This document shows, piece after piece, positions 33,115 through 44,438 of a stretch of 64,000 nucleotides of DNA. Under the pieces are notes generated by a model. The model did no database searches. It was not told the origin of the DNA and saw only the letters and a program-made list of their open reading frames with translations. The DNA is from Adiantum capillus-veneris (Eukaryota > Streptophyta > Polypodiopsida > Polypodiales > Pteridaceae), in NCBI GenBank assembly GCA_014529385.2, contig CM043956.1, forward strand, positions 85,363,721 to 85,427,720, given 5' to 3'. The position numbers and the translations under genes are program-made. The stretch's first letter is position 1. The number at the start of each line of letters is the position of its first letter.

Positions 33115-33516
33115 AACCTCTCTATGTATGGCTATGGTGGGAGTGACAGTAGGTGCTGCACAATGGCATGTGGGGTGATTTTGCCCGATCGAGCACTAGT
33201 GATGGTGGTGGTGGTCAACGATGGTGGCGTTGCCATGTGGTTGGTTGGCTCTATGAAGATAGTGATGTCACATCCAAAAAGCGAGGTGTCCCACGGCCCA
33301 TTGGGCCCCAGTTTTTTAGAGCAAGGACAAGTAAGGAGGCCCCCCCAAATGAATAGTGCTAGGGGTAGGGGTCCATCCCGCGGTGGAGTGAAGTCAAAGG
33401 GAGAGGGAAAGAAGTTGGCACGGCCTTGTAGAGACAATTTATCATGCAAGGTTGCCAAATCAAGCCAACAAGTGTTTAGATCTCCACAACTTGCCAAAAA
33501 TGAGCAGAGGAGCCTC

Positions 33517-33523
33517 TATAAAA
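33517..33523 (+). promoter_or_regulatory. TATA box in LTR
   Basis: CTCTATAAAACC within the LTR at 32,052-34,080, about 1.47 kb from its start. Confidence 0.45.
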
Positions 33524-34080
33524 CCAAATTTTTCATCATTTTTGAGTGTCTTTTTCTTAGACCGAGGAGGGTCTTTGCAGTCCGCTCTCACATAAGTGTG
33601 TTTCTGTGGAGCTTTGTATGTTGCTTCAATGAGCGGGCCATAGAGTGGATCTCGTGTTAATGTAAATGAGTTCATTTTTAATCAAGTGGAGCAGTATATT
33701 TCCCAATAGTATATCTATCCCCCCACCCCCTTTCTCTTATACTACTACTCTTTGTGTGTGTCAATACTGGTGAGGGTGTGTGTCCATGGAACATTTTTGT
33801 GATGCAAAGAGGGAGAAAGAGAAAGGTTTTGTGTGCGTTAGTGGTTTTTGCAATAGAAATTGTGTGGATGGTGCATGGGTGGTGATTCCCAAAGTGTGTG
33901 CATGTGTGTTTGGTCTTGGTGAGCATGTTGATGCATTGGATTGTGTGCAAATGGTGGTTTGCTAGTGTGAGTCTGTTGTTTGAAGGTGTTTTCCAAGTGG
34001 ATAGGGGTGCTATGAATACTTTGGGCTATACAAAGGCATTTTTTGTGTGTGCTTGGTGTGTTCCCCATTCCCCCTCTCCA

Positions 34081-35120
34081 AAAATGCCAAGGTTGGCAAT
34101 GCATAACTTCTGTTTGCTTCAAAAACACCATATACAATCACCATCTCTCTACTATACAAGAGGGGCACACTGCCCTCGGCTCAGCTCCATCAACATGCAC
34201 CTCGATGAGCAAAAAAAAACCAGTATCACCTCCTCCTCTACGACCCTTATTGGATTCTTCTCCTTCTTGGAGCTCTCCTTTGTGAAAAAACTCCTTTGTG
34301 TAGGCTTCTTCCTCATTGAGAAAACCTTCCTCCTCTCATTGTATGAGTGCCTCCCAAAAGAGCAAAAAGAAAAATTCCTTATAGGGTGTATAGAACATTT
34401 TCATCTTTTTCCTTTTTTTTTTGAACACTTCCCTTTTTTAGCTTGTTGAGTGAGAACTAGCCCTTATGCCCAGTTTTACTTGGACTTCACTATAGGCATG
34501 CAACTTACCCCCCAATGGGATTGTCACATCGGCATGACAAGGGGTGAGACCCCCTTGTCTCTTAATAAACATATTGGCCCATTGGGCACCATGTGATGAA
34601 GCTCCGTGGCAAGATTACCATGTCATCATCCTCATTCCATAGCCGCCAATGGCACTAGCCACCACCCACGCCCAAAACCACCACCTGAGCTGCCATCACA
34701 CCGAGCGTGCAGCATACGTGGGGCACTGCCATGGATCACATGCTGAAAAATCACTACCTCTCCTCTTTGTGTACCCTTAGTGGTACTATAGCCCACGGTA
34801 TATACTACAAACCCCCTTGTTTGTCCTTTGTATATTGGTTCTTCTTGCCACCACGTGGCAGCTGAAGGCATTTAGCCCCTCCAAGACTCTCACAAATTTC
34901 CAAAAAAATTCCCAAGTATCATGTAAAAAAGGTGTTTTTCCTCCCAAATTCCCTACTCCATAACTTTCACCCTACTCTCCCTTCTCTGCGTGTTTTCTTG
35001 AAATATCCATGGAAGGTAAGGGAGATAATAAGGATAATGGGAAAGATAGTTTTCTTTGTGTCATAGCCATTTCTTGATACCTTGTGTGTGCATGAGTGAG
35101 TTTCTTGGTCTAGGGAGTGT
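34081..35120. other. No recognisable gene
   Basis: A 183-codon plus-strand frame ends at 34,449 and begins inside the LTR. It has a hydrophobic Phe/Leu-rich end but no family match, and probably reflects T-rich sequence. The rest is unassigned. Confidence 0.45.
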
Positions 35121-35265
35121 TCTTGCAGCTTTCATGGTGAGAGGCCAAGCCTCAACCATATACTTTACTTGCAGCTTTCATGATGAGAGGCCAGGCCTCA
35201 AGCATATACTTTACTTGTAGCTTTCATGGTGAGAGTCCAAGCCTCAAGCATGTACTTTACTTGCT
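35110..35265. repeat. Tandem repeat, about 50-bp unit, 3 copies
   Basis: CTTGCAGCTTTCATGGTGAG followed by AGGCCAAGCCTCAA.CATATACTTTA occurs three times in a row with few changes. Each unit contains the near-palindrome GAGGCCAAGCCTC. Confidence 0.85.
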
Positions 35266-35479
35266 TGTTAGCCCGGGTTGTGTGCATTGGGAGCACGGGT
35301 GAGAGTGGTGTTCATTTTGGTTATGTTTTTGGGACAAGCTAGCCATGGAAGCTATGTTATGTTGGTTGTTTTGAATTCTTCAACGAGTGAAAATTCCAAA
35401 TGTTGATGAAGACTGCAACATGGAAGTCGCCAGCTTGGTCAATTGACTGCCTTGGTCGTCTGATATTCTGAGCCTCAAT

Positions 35480-36933
35480 GGAGGAGGTGGATAGGGTTCT
35501 TTAGGCATATGGTTGAATGGGAGCTTGCTTTCATCAAGAGTATTTGGAGAAGTTAAGAAAAGAAAGAAGATTGAAGCCAAGAGACAAAGCTTGCTAGAAG
35601 CAGAAAGGAGATTTGGACAATTGGGAAATGATGAAGCCCTGGAAGAGATAGCTTTCATCAAAAGAGTTGTTTTTGTCCACCAAAAAGTCAGTAGTAATCT
35701 ACAATGAGTTTTTAAAGAGGTTTACAATCAAGAAAATACACTTAAAAACTAGCTAGCAATGGCAAAGATACAACAAGTTGCAGAGGAGAAACTTATGGCC
35801 CAATGTTGCACCATTGAGAAAATAAAAGGCAAATCCATAGCTGAATAGGCTAGTAGAAACAAGCACAAAACCATACGATGCAAGATCAAGAATCTCTGAG
35901 TTAAAACAATCAGTTAGGAAGTAGAAGAGGATGAGACCATAGCTCTGTTTGAGGAACCATCAGGACGAGCCTGTAGACCATACTGCGGGCCACTTTTGGC
36001 ACTTCCATTTCTACACATTTCACCCTTCAAAGCTCTACCTTTGATGACAGGCACCATACCACAACATTTTGGCCCTAAAAACCACATAAAGCATGCATAT
36101 CCATTGCTCCTTGCTTGATATTGATCTGCACAGCTTCTCAACCACTTTGACATGCCCTTGAGAGACTACATAACCTTGCACTACACTCTTTGTAGCATCA
36201 ACCGACTTTAGCAGCACCAATGTTCCTCAATCCACACCCCCAGTATAGCACCAACGTGCCTCAATCCACACCCCTAGTCTAGCACATGCAACCAAATAGA
36301 TTACAACACCTTCAATAGAAGTTGCTACATGGTAGAATGGTGGTACAACAACTAGATAAGATATTGATACCTTATCCCACCACTTTCATCACTTACAAAA
36401 CATCCCAAAGCGGTGTGAATGCCATAATATATGGTTGCATGGCCACTATGATGTTTGGGTGGAACACAGTAGTCCATGCCATGGGCCAACTGGTTGAAGC
36501 TCAATAGAAGGCTCCTATATTTGTAGTAATTGACCTTTAGATTGAGCTCTAAGAAACTAAAGAAGAGTTAGAGAAGGTCAGGAGTGAGCTGGTGGAGCTC
36601 AGATCTAAGATACGAGAGGTGGATATTGAACATAATATTGATGCCAGACTTATGTCTCTCAACAAAAAGACATAGCCAAACTATAGAATGACTAGCAATG
36701 ACCAATTGAAGAGAACTGATTTTTACTAAGGAAGCTACAACCGAATTACAAGGTAGATTAGAAGAGAAAAAGACTGCTCTGAAGTCTCTAATGGCCAACC
36801 ACCACACCTTGAGGCAAGCAGTTACATAGAAATACACAAACCAGTATTTAGTGGATATTGCTAATCTAGAGGGTAATCTCACACTTGATATGAAAGATTT
36901 GCAAAATTGACACGAGTCTATGCAGTCAAACAT
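35480..36933 (+). pseudogene. Broken coiled-coil ORF upstream of an LTR
   Basis: Plus-strand pieces read as helical, charged protein: 35,513-35,707 (GEVKKRKKIEAKRQSLLEAE..), then around 36,545-36,640 (EELEKVRSELVELRSKIREV). Multiple stops separate them. The heptad-like Leu/charged pattern suggests a coiled coil. It is the 3' internal part of the left unit of the element array, ending at the acidic segment and LTR that follow. Function unknown. Its boundary at about 36,934 is where sequence shared with 41,147 begins. Confidence 0.45.
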
Positions 36934-37369
36934 AGAGGAGAAATCTAAATAATACATTGGTGTGCTAGTCAATCAGCTATTAGTTGGATATATCAATAGT
37001 CATGACATTGATAAGGATGAAGAAGACCAAGAGGAGGACCAAGATCAAGAGGAGGATACCAAAGTTGGTCATGATGATGGCAACAATGATGAAGATGAAA
37101 ATCACCCACCTTCAAACTCAAAAACTGGTGAGAATCAATCCACACAAGGCACTGGCTCGACTAGTCACATTGACCAGCCTGATAGTAGCCAGACTCAACA
37201 TCAGGGTTAGTCTAGTCAAAACCAAAATTAAGACCAGCTTTAGACACAAGGAACTAAGGGATCCCAAAAATTAGCAACACAACAAGTGATAGGGGCTTTT
37301 CACAAGCTAAGCTCCCATACCCCTCTTCTCTCGTCCCCACCCCATGAAAACCCCCTCTTAGGGAGAGAG
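36934..37369 (+). repeat. 3' internal segment with acidic ORF (first copy)
   Basis: Almost identical to 41,147-41,580. It encodes an 82-codon frame (36,962-37,210) with an acidic core DKDEEDQEEDQDQEEDTK, then a polar Ser/Thr/Gln tail. It ends in purine-rich TTAGGGAGAGAG, the likely polypurine tract, directly before the LTR start at 37,370. It continues in the coiled-coil reading of the left unit. Confidence 0.7.
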
Positions 37370-38166
37370 TGATAAAAGGCATTGGAAAAAGTAAGAAAAA
37401 ATAAAGTATGATTATGAAAATATATGAGAAAGGTAAAATAGGCCACCTCATGCCTGCGGGGCAGCCCATCCCCACCTTGCCTCCTTTTTCTTCACTGTTG
37501 CCCCGTCGTGTGTCCCTTTTCCTCTCCTCCACTCAAAAGAGTACACCATGCACTGTGTGCGCGTAGTGCACACACACACACCCACACCATCACCATCACC
37601 GCAATCACCATGCTCGTCTTGAGCATGACCTCTTAATAAAGCATGATGGCCATAACCCTCGTGCGAGTCTTCGCCATCAGCTCCCACCTATCATCCATGT
37701 GCTCTACCACTCTCTCCCTTCTCTTTCCCCTACCCTATGCCCTTCATTTCATCGCCTTCTTCTCTAAATAAAGCTTGAGGTTTTGTGAGTATGTTTTCTT
37801 GCAATGTTTTACCCATGTGAGGTGTGCGGAATCGCCACCTAGTCTTGTGTTTGGAATGAGCTTGTGTATGTGTTAAGGGTGTGCGGATTCGCCATCCTTT
37901 TGTGATGCCTAAGTACTAAGCCGCTATACTCTCTCTCTCTCTCTCTCTCTCACTTGATCTCCATTCCCCTTCCTCTTCATCATTACTCCCAAGCATGCAT
38001 CTCTCTTGGATGAAAACTTTGTTATGGTGGTGTGTTGTTTGCGTCCTAACCGCTGAAGCTAGGTGGTGCCCCCTGTTTGCTTTACCATGATAGGCTCGAG
38101 GTGCTCCATTCGGTCCCCGGTGTTTTAGAGGCCATCGGGGGTTTGGGGTTTTCTTTGATCCAGTCA
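37370..38166 (+). repeat. Inner LTR (797 bp), promoter-deleted
   Basis: It starts TGATAAAAGGC and ends GATCCAGTCA, followed by a PBS. It matches the LTR at 41,581-43,061 except that about 625 bases are missing after ACTCAAAAG (equivalent to 41,742-42,369). The lost part includes the TATA box. A further ~40-base difference lies near 37,635. AATAAA at 37,767-37,772 and a CT run at 37,929-37,951 are kept. Confidence 0.85.
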
Positions 38167-38168
38167 TT

Positions 38169-38186
38169 TGGTGCCCCCAATGAGGA
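38169..38186 (+). other. Primer binding site
   Basis: TGGTGCCCCCAATGAGGA begins two bases after the LTR end. It differs at one base from the PBS of the 12-22 kb element. Confidence 0.75.
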
Positions 38187-38247
38187 TCTTTTCATGAAAC
38201 CCTTTACTTTACAAGATTGAAACCCCTAAACTATTGTGAATGGATGA

Positions 38248-38658
38248 ATGGCTAATTGGATGACAGAAGAAGAAGAGCTCCAAGCACAACTAGACGAACT
38301 CTGCATCTCCATTGAAGCTCGAGTGCCAGGCGTAACGGTAATCGATTTGCAGTGGGAGAGTCAACCAACACACCAAACCCAGTGGATATACATAGACCAA
38401 GTGCCAAGAAGAAGAAGGAGAAGGTCGAAACCATGTCCGCAACCTACAACCAACCCACAACAACAAAATGGAAGGAGCTCCACACAATAGAGAATCCACA
38501 CTATTCTACTTTGAGAATCGGGTAACTCAAGTCACCGAGGTAATTATCACAGTCAGTTTTCAAGTCGCACTTGATGCTGCAGCACAGATAACGGAATCAT
38601 TGGCTCACACTCTCAGTAGAGAAACTAGGGATCTACTGAGTTTGTTTTAGGAAAGAAC
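38248..38658 (+). pseudogene. 5' leader frames of the deleted Ty3 element
   Basis: Frames 38,248-38,490 (MANWMTEEEELQAQLDELCI) and 38,468-38,650 overlap in different registers. The first is acidic then Arg-rich; the second ends in LSRETRDLLSLF. They lie between PBS and the conserved leader ORF. No counterpart is visible in the 12-22 kb element. Confidence 0.35.
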
Positions 38659-38709
38659 ACCACCCTCTCCCACAAGCTTGGACAGTGACTAAGCACCTCT
38701 AAGCTTCAC

Positions 38710-38928
38710 ATGAATCAGTACAACCTACCTCAAGATAGATCACACATACCAACACGTGTACGCTCAATCAAGGTAATGTTGGACTTGAAGGCTCACTACC
38801 AGTACGTCATTGACACCATGCTGGGTGGGGAGCGGTTTTTTGAGGTTCTGGCATCAGATCAACCATTTGTCTTACCTTTGGTACAAGGAAATGTATCGTT
38901 TGAAGTTTTAATCTATGTCCTTGTATAA
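38710..38928 (+). CDS. Conserved leader ORF upstream of gag
   Basis: A 72-codon frame with the core GGERFFEVLASDQPFVLP followed by SFEVLIYVLV. It aligns without gaps over about 50 residues with the two leader ORFs of the minus-strand element (19,759-19,971 and 20,055-20,285). It sits at the same place, between PBS and gag. Function unknown; not a known retroelement domain to me. Confidence 0.5.
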   Translation: MNQYNLPQDRSHIPTRVRSIKVMLDLKAHYQYVIDTMLGGERFFEVLASDQPFVLPLVQGNVSFEVLIYVLV

Positions 38929-39011
38929 GAGGGTATACACGCCTCCTTGTAAAGAAGAAAAAAACTTTTGCAAGTTAAGCAGTGTGTCTTTCTAGCTCTC
39001 TCTCATTAATC

Positions 39012-39815
39012 ATGGAAAGTGTAGCATTTCCAACATTTAAAGGAAATAAGGGGGAGGATTTGGTAACAGACTTCCTATATGACTTTGAAGTAGCATGTGT
39101 AGTGAGCAACAAAGATACCGATGAATCCCGGGTTAGAATCTTTAAGCATCTCATGAAGCTAGAAGCTAGATCATGGTACAATTCACTTCCACAAGCAACC
39201 AAGGATGACTGGGAACCCTTAAAAACCACTTTTAAGAGGCGCTTTGGGTGAGGTACCACTTCAGAAAAGTTGTGGGACAAGTTGAGAGACTTGAAGCAGG
39301 AGGGTCTTTTAGAATATGCCACCTATGAGTCCAAATTTGTGGATTTGTGGGAACGGTGGATTGAGTCACTGGCAAAGGGGAAAGCTGCACCCGATTTCCT
39401 AAAAAAGATCAGTTCACCCATGGCTTATGGCCGCTTCTCAAGGAGAAGGTGAAAGGTAGATTCCCGGCTACGTACGAGTTAGCCGTTGAGATTGCTCGCC
39501 TTAAGGACAAGAAACTGCGAATGAAAGCCAAAGAAACAGAGTCAACAAAAGCAGGAACATCATGTCGACTAGCAACTACGACAACCACCATACCACCACC
39601 AGCGGCTCTTGGGGGTAAGAGATGACCAACAAGATATGTTGGCCCATATTACTGACCAACTGCAGAATTTGTCTGTCCACTTAATATAGCAAGGGAGGAG
39701 TCAAGAAAGAGATCAAGACCCTGGAAGAGCACGACGACAAAACAGGGAGTATCATTGCTAGAACTGCGGAGAAGACGGTCATGGTATGTGCTACTCTCCC
39801 AAACCATGACAAAAC
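39012..39815 (+). pseudogene. gag: gag of the deleted Ty3 element
   Basis: It starts at ATG 39,012 (MESVAFPTFKGNKGEDLVTD), parallel to the gag start of the 12-22 kb element. EARSWYNSLPQATKDDWEPL matches EAKAWYEALQPQNKTNWERL there. A TGA at 39,249-39,251 replaces the residue after RRFG. The frame reopens (LWDKLRDLKQEGLLEYATYE), then shifts near 39,405 to continue as THGLWPLLKEKVKGRFPATY. A zinc knuckle near 39,755-39,800 reads C-stop-NCGEDGHGMCYS, so one internal residue is a stop and the last Cys is Ser. It is not functional. Confidence 0.85.
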
Positions 39816-40016
39816 TATAATAGAGGAGGTAGGAGGAACCAATTTTCACCCCCTAGAGAAAGAACACCCCCACCCCGAGCACCACCCCCACCAACACAAA
39901 TTCTAAGACCACCGCAGACACCACTACAAGCAGCCATTCCACCTCTTTCACCAACCCCACCACCTGATCGCCCTGTAAACATCATAAGGCTAGAAGAGAA
40001 AGGAAAATCCGTAGTA

Positions 40017-41146
40017 GTGGATCCACCCAAAGCAAAGGCGAGGGACAAGGGTAAGGAGAAGGTAACCTTTTTAGAACCACTTGAGGCCATGACTGTGAAA
40101 AGAGGTAGGAGGGAGAAAGCTACACAATTAGATGATGAGAGAATCATGAGAGGAGAAACTAGCAAGAGGCCATCCAGGCCACGACGGAAATTGGGCATCA
40201 CCGACTTCCAGCTAGGGGAAAGTTCTAAGCCCTATGATCTAACATTGGATGTGGCAAAGAAAGGATCGAAGATTACATGGCCAAAACTGCTACATCTTGC
40301 ACCAAAAGTAAGGCGACAATGGTCCAAAATGGTAAGTACAAGATGCTCCAAAACAAAGGTAGCCGGAGAAATTTTGGGATGCAACATGGATGACATCCTT
40401 CCAATTGTCAAAGTAAACATAAAAGGAAAGAGGGTTGGAAACACCTACATTGATGGAGGTGCACAAATCTGTGTAATGAGTGAAGCTATGATGCTTCGAT
40501 TAGGGCTCAAGGTTGATAGGCCTTCTCCATGCAAGGCAAAGATGGCAAACAACGCAAAAGTAAAGTGTGTGGGTGTGGTAAGTGCCATGAAAATAAAAGC
40601 TTTCAACACTTAGGTAGAGGTAGATGTTTTTGTAATGCCTACTAAGGGGGAGGGCTATCCACTAATCTTTGGAAGGCCATGGTTGATGGCCATGAAGGCA
40701 AAACAGGACTGGGATACTGGACTTCTACGCATGACCGGTAAGAAAGGGGAGACAATCTACTACGGCATGAGGATTGGCAAGCAGAAGCAAATGAATCTGG
40801 AAACATCGGCATATGAAACCACTAGCGAATCTTCCAGTTTTGAGGAGGAGACCACATCCACTGACAAAAGTGACAGTTCCATTGATGTGATGGGTATCAT
40901 TATGAAGGATCCACAAAGGGTAAGCACAACTGGTGATCCATCACCAAAAGGGCAACCCAATGAAGAGGAGAGCAAATCACCTGGCCTAGGAGGAAGTAGG
41001 TTGAAGGGTATGTTGTCTATGGCATTAACACTTGAGGAAAAAGATAGTTTTTTGCAAATGTTGATGGTATTTCCTAACCTGTTCATTGACAACTATGAAA
41101 GAATCACAGGCATTACAGTGGTGGAACATCATATTAAGCTGAAGGA
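40017..41146 (+). pseudogene. Protease region of the deleted Ty3 element
   Basis: Frame 40,017-40,613 carries a basic linker, then LLHLAPKVRRQWSKMVSTR and the aspartic protease site YIDGGAQICVM. A stop at 40,611-40,613 interrupts. The same frame resumes at 40,635-41,162 with MPTKGEGYPLIFGRPWL, an acidic linker and the pre-RT sequence NLFIDNYERITGITVVEH. The order is the same as in the 12-22 kb element. The protease would cut the gag-pol polyprotein. The frame runs out at 41,160 because of the deletion joint. Confidence 0.85.
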
Positions 41147-41580
41147 GGAGAAATCTAAATAATACATTGGTGTGCTAGTCAATCAGGTATTAGTTGAATA
41201 TATCAATAGTCATGACGTTGATAAGGATGAAGAAGACCAAGAGGAGGACCAAGATCAAGAGGAGGATACCAAAGTTGGTCATGATGATGGCAACAATGAT
41301 GAAGATGACAATCACCCACCTTCAAACTCAAAAACTGGTGAGAATCAATCCACACAAGGCACTGGCTCGACTAGTCACATTGACCAGCCTGATAGTAGCC
41401 AGACTCAACATCAGGGTTAGTCTAGTCAAAACCAAAATTAAGACCAGCTTTAGACACAAGGAACTAAGGGATCCCAAAAATTAGCAACACAACAAGTGAT
41501 AGGGGGCTTTTCACAAGCCAAGCTCCCATACCCCTCTTCTCTCGTCCCCACCCCATGAAAACCCCCTCTTAGGGAGAGAG
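41147..41580 (+). repeat. 3' internal segment with acidic ORF (second copy)
   Basis: Nearly identical to 36,934-37,369, including the acidic DKDEEDQEEDQDQEEDTK frame (41,172-41,420). It is followed directly by the LTR at 41,581. Its left edge is the deletion joint. Confidence 0.75.
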
Positions 41581-42795
41581 TGATAAAAGGCATTGGAAAA
41601 GTAAGAAAAAATAACGTATGATTATGTAAATATATGAGAAAGGTAAAATAGGCCACCTCATGCCTGCGGGGCAGCCCACCTTGCCTCCTTTTTCTTCACT
41701 GTTGCCCCGTCGTGTGTCCCTTTTCCTCTCCTCCACTCAAAAGGTCAACCCCCTCTCTCTTCCCCTTGTACTTTCTCCTTTCTCTCTCCCCTCAAGCTAC
41801 CCCACCTCTCACCAATAATGCATTCTAACTCACCAATAATGCACCCTAACTCACATACAACTTACCCTATCTTCCAAAATAGTATACCCCACCCCCCTTT
41901 CTCTCTCCTATCATATCCCATGACCCAAATACCCCCCTCTCTCTCTAAAGGGTGCCATGTCTCTTGTCTTGTAGCTAAATAACCTCCCCCACACTCACAC
42001 ACACTCAGTTTCACTGAAAAAGGTGCCCACAGACCCATCCCCACCCTGTGGTTACCTGATTTTTCTTTTGCTCACACACATCTACACACAGATTCACCTC
42101 TGAACACACTCCCCTCTCTCCCCTCTTGTAATTACTTTATTCTCCATGTCACCTCTCACTTTTTTTCATCAATCCATCTCTCTCTCTTAGTCTCTCTCTC
42201 ATGAGACTGCTGTTCTGGCACATATACACACGGCCAGACAAGTGGGGCCCACAATCAGATGGCCTATGTAGATAATGATTTCTTCATTTCTAAATTCTAG
42301 AATTTCTTCTACCTCCTCCCCTATATAAAGAGGGGTCACCATCACACTAAAGAACACACACAACATCACCAAAGAGTACACTATGCACTGTGTGCGCCTA
42401 GTGCACACACATACACACCCACACCATCACCATCACCGCAATCACCATGCTCGTCTTGAGCATGACCTCTACACCCTTGGGCTATGGAAGATGAAGGGCA
42501 GCTAAATGAAGGATGATGGCCATAAGCCTCGTGCGAGTCTTCGCCATCAGCTCCCACCTATCATCCATGTGCTCTACCACTCTCTCCCTTCTCTTTCCCC
42601 TACCCTATGCCCCCCATTTCATCGCCTTATTCTCTAAATAAAGCTTGAGGTTTTGTGAGTATGTTCTCTTGCAATTTTTTGCCCATGTGAGGTGTGCGGA
42701 ATTGCCACCTAGTCTTGTGTTTGGAGTGAGCTTGTGTATGTGTGAAGGGTGTGCAGATTCTCAATCCTTCTGTGGTGCCTAAGTACTAAGCCACT

Positions 42796-42842
<47 letters not shown>

Positions 42843-43061
42843 TGATCTCCATTACCCTTCCTCTTCATCATTACTCCCAAGCATGCATCTCTCTTGGATG
42901 AAAACTTTGTTATGGTGATGTGTTGTTTGCGTCCTAGCCGCTGAAGCTAGGTGGTGCCCCCTGTTTGCTTTACCATGACAAACTCGAGGTGCTCCATTTG
43001 GTCCCCGGTGTTTTAGAGGCCGTCGGGGGTTCGGGGTTCGGGGTTCGCTTTGCTCCCATCA
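41581..43061 (+). repeat. 3' LTR (1481 bp) with promoter
   Basis: It begins TGATAAAAGG and ends GCTCCCATCA, so the ends form a TGAT/ATCA inverted repeat. It contains a TATA box at 42,322-42,330, AATAAA at 42,637-42,642 and a CT run at about 42,800-42,839. It is the complete version of the inner LTR at 37,370-38,166. Confidence 0.85.
42322..42330 (+). promoter_or_regulatory. TATA box in LTR
   Basis: CTATATAAAGAGGGG, a textbook TATA box in U3. It is absent from the inner LTR because of the 625-base deletion there. Confidence 0.65.
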
Positions 43062-44420
43062 CAAGTTATTATCTTACATTCATCAGCATCAAGGAACCAA
43101 AACTGAGGGAAGAGCATGTTAGTTGAGTCAAGCTCAAACTTTGAATCTGAATAGGACCGTTCAACTGAATTTCTAGTCCCAAGAAAAAAACTAAAAAGAC
43201 AAAAATATGTCTAGATTCAAGACTTTCTTCACAATGAGCCAGCCTATTTGGATCTAGAGTACTTTTAGATGTTGTTTGTGGAAGCGAAAAGGACGGTCAA
43301 TGACTAGAAATCAATAAGCTACCACAACCAACAACTTTGTCAGTTGCCTCTGCATTTGAGTTGTATAAGTTTTGTAAAGATACCCCAAATGGTATATCAC
43401 AAAAGAGGAGTTGATGTTTAACGCTCATTTTCAAAATCCCTCCACAATAAATCTCAAAAGCCTTGGTCTTGAACTAGAAATTTTGTTAGGAGACAACCCA
43501 CATACAAGTGTATGAAGGACATCGGGTGCAAATAAAAGAACTGCAAATATAGCTTCAAAGTGCCAAGAAGATATTGGATCATAAGATTCAATGCTTCTGG
43601 AAAACAACGCCACTACAAGTTGGGGGCCAAAACAAGAATGAGCCTGGGGAAATGAGAGGAATCTCAAGAGCCTCTTTTACCTAGTATGAATCACTTGAAA
43701 AATGATGGAACAAGAGAACCAAGTGGCCATGAATTTCATTGAATTTGTTCTAGATTCCCCTATCATGGTCTATAAGAGCTCAAAGAATGGTATGAAGAAG
43801 CCACTACTGTGTGGACTGCCAAGTGCTAGAATAATCCCTAAAGAAAGATCCACTTCTTGATCTAATTCAGGCACTTCAAAAGTTCTAGCTCAAGATGGGC
43901 CAATTGAAGGTGCAAATTCATAGATTAATTAAAATTACCAATCAGCTTTTGAAGCTCACAATTGGTGCATCAAATGTACCAAAAAAGGAGCTGGCCAACA
44001 AGGCATCCTCTGAACCTCAATTTAGAGATATGGCCGAGACCCTCTTTGAAGCTCGCATAAAGTGTAACCATCCCATGACTCTGGGATGGATCCACACTAC
44101 ATCCCATTATCATAATTTGGCCCGAGCTCGTCTAACTAGAGGCAAAATAACTTTATATGACCTTGGCCAAAAGACATGGAATGTGATAACTCCATATGAG
44201 GTTGAGATGAAGACAATTAGAAAGGATCAATTGAAGCAAGAAGTGTTGTATCAACTGATCCAAAAAGAGAAAAATGATGGTCCAAGTGTGCAAGAGCCAT
44301 TCAAAGTCTTGTACAAATCTCTAAAGAAGAAGCCACAAGATAAGAAGAAGCATGTCTGATGGACCAACATTGGTTGATTGTTCACTTGTTCTTTGGAAAA
44401 TTTTGGTATACACCAAAATT
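43062..44420 (+). pseudogene. Retroelement-like 3' coding remnant, 154-codon ORF
   Basis: The best frame is 43,895-44,359 (MGQLKVQIHRLIKITNQLLK, MTLGWIHTTSHYHNLARARL, a Lys-rich end KSLKKKPQDKKKHV). I do not recognise it. It is followed within 70 bases by the purine-rich AAGAAAGGGAAGAAGGAA, a likely polypurine tract, and a TG start of a possible LTR. That suggests the last ORF of an LTR element. Sequence from 43,062 to 43,890 shows no clear domain. Confidence 0.4.
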
Positions 44421-44438
44421 CAAGAAAGGGAAGAAGGA

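Larger units (their letters stand above)
38167..43061 (+). mobile_element. Deleted Ty3/gypsy element: PBS, leader, gag, protease, 3' tail, LTR
   Basis: With the inner LTR at 37,370-38,166 as its 5' LTR this is a compact non-autonomous unit. Leader ORFs (38,248-38,928), gag (39,012-39,815) and protease (to about 41,146) are related to the 12-22 kb element. At 41,147 the sequence jumps from the stretch just before RT (EHHIKLKEEKS) straight to the 3' tail. All of RT, both RNase H domains and integrase are gone. A short shared sequence GAGGAGAAATCT sits at the joint. Left of the inner LTR is the 3' part of another copy, so the arrangement is internal-LTR-internal-LTR. Confidence 0.85.

Noticed and set aside
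36962-37274. Acidic ORF as a host gene because it is conserved at 41,172
   Set aside because: Both copies sit directly before LTRs of the same array; the duplication explains the conservation.
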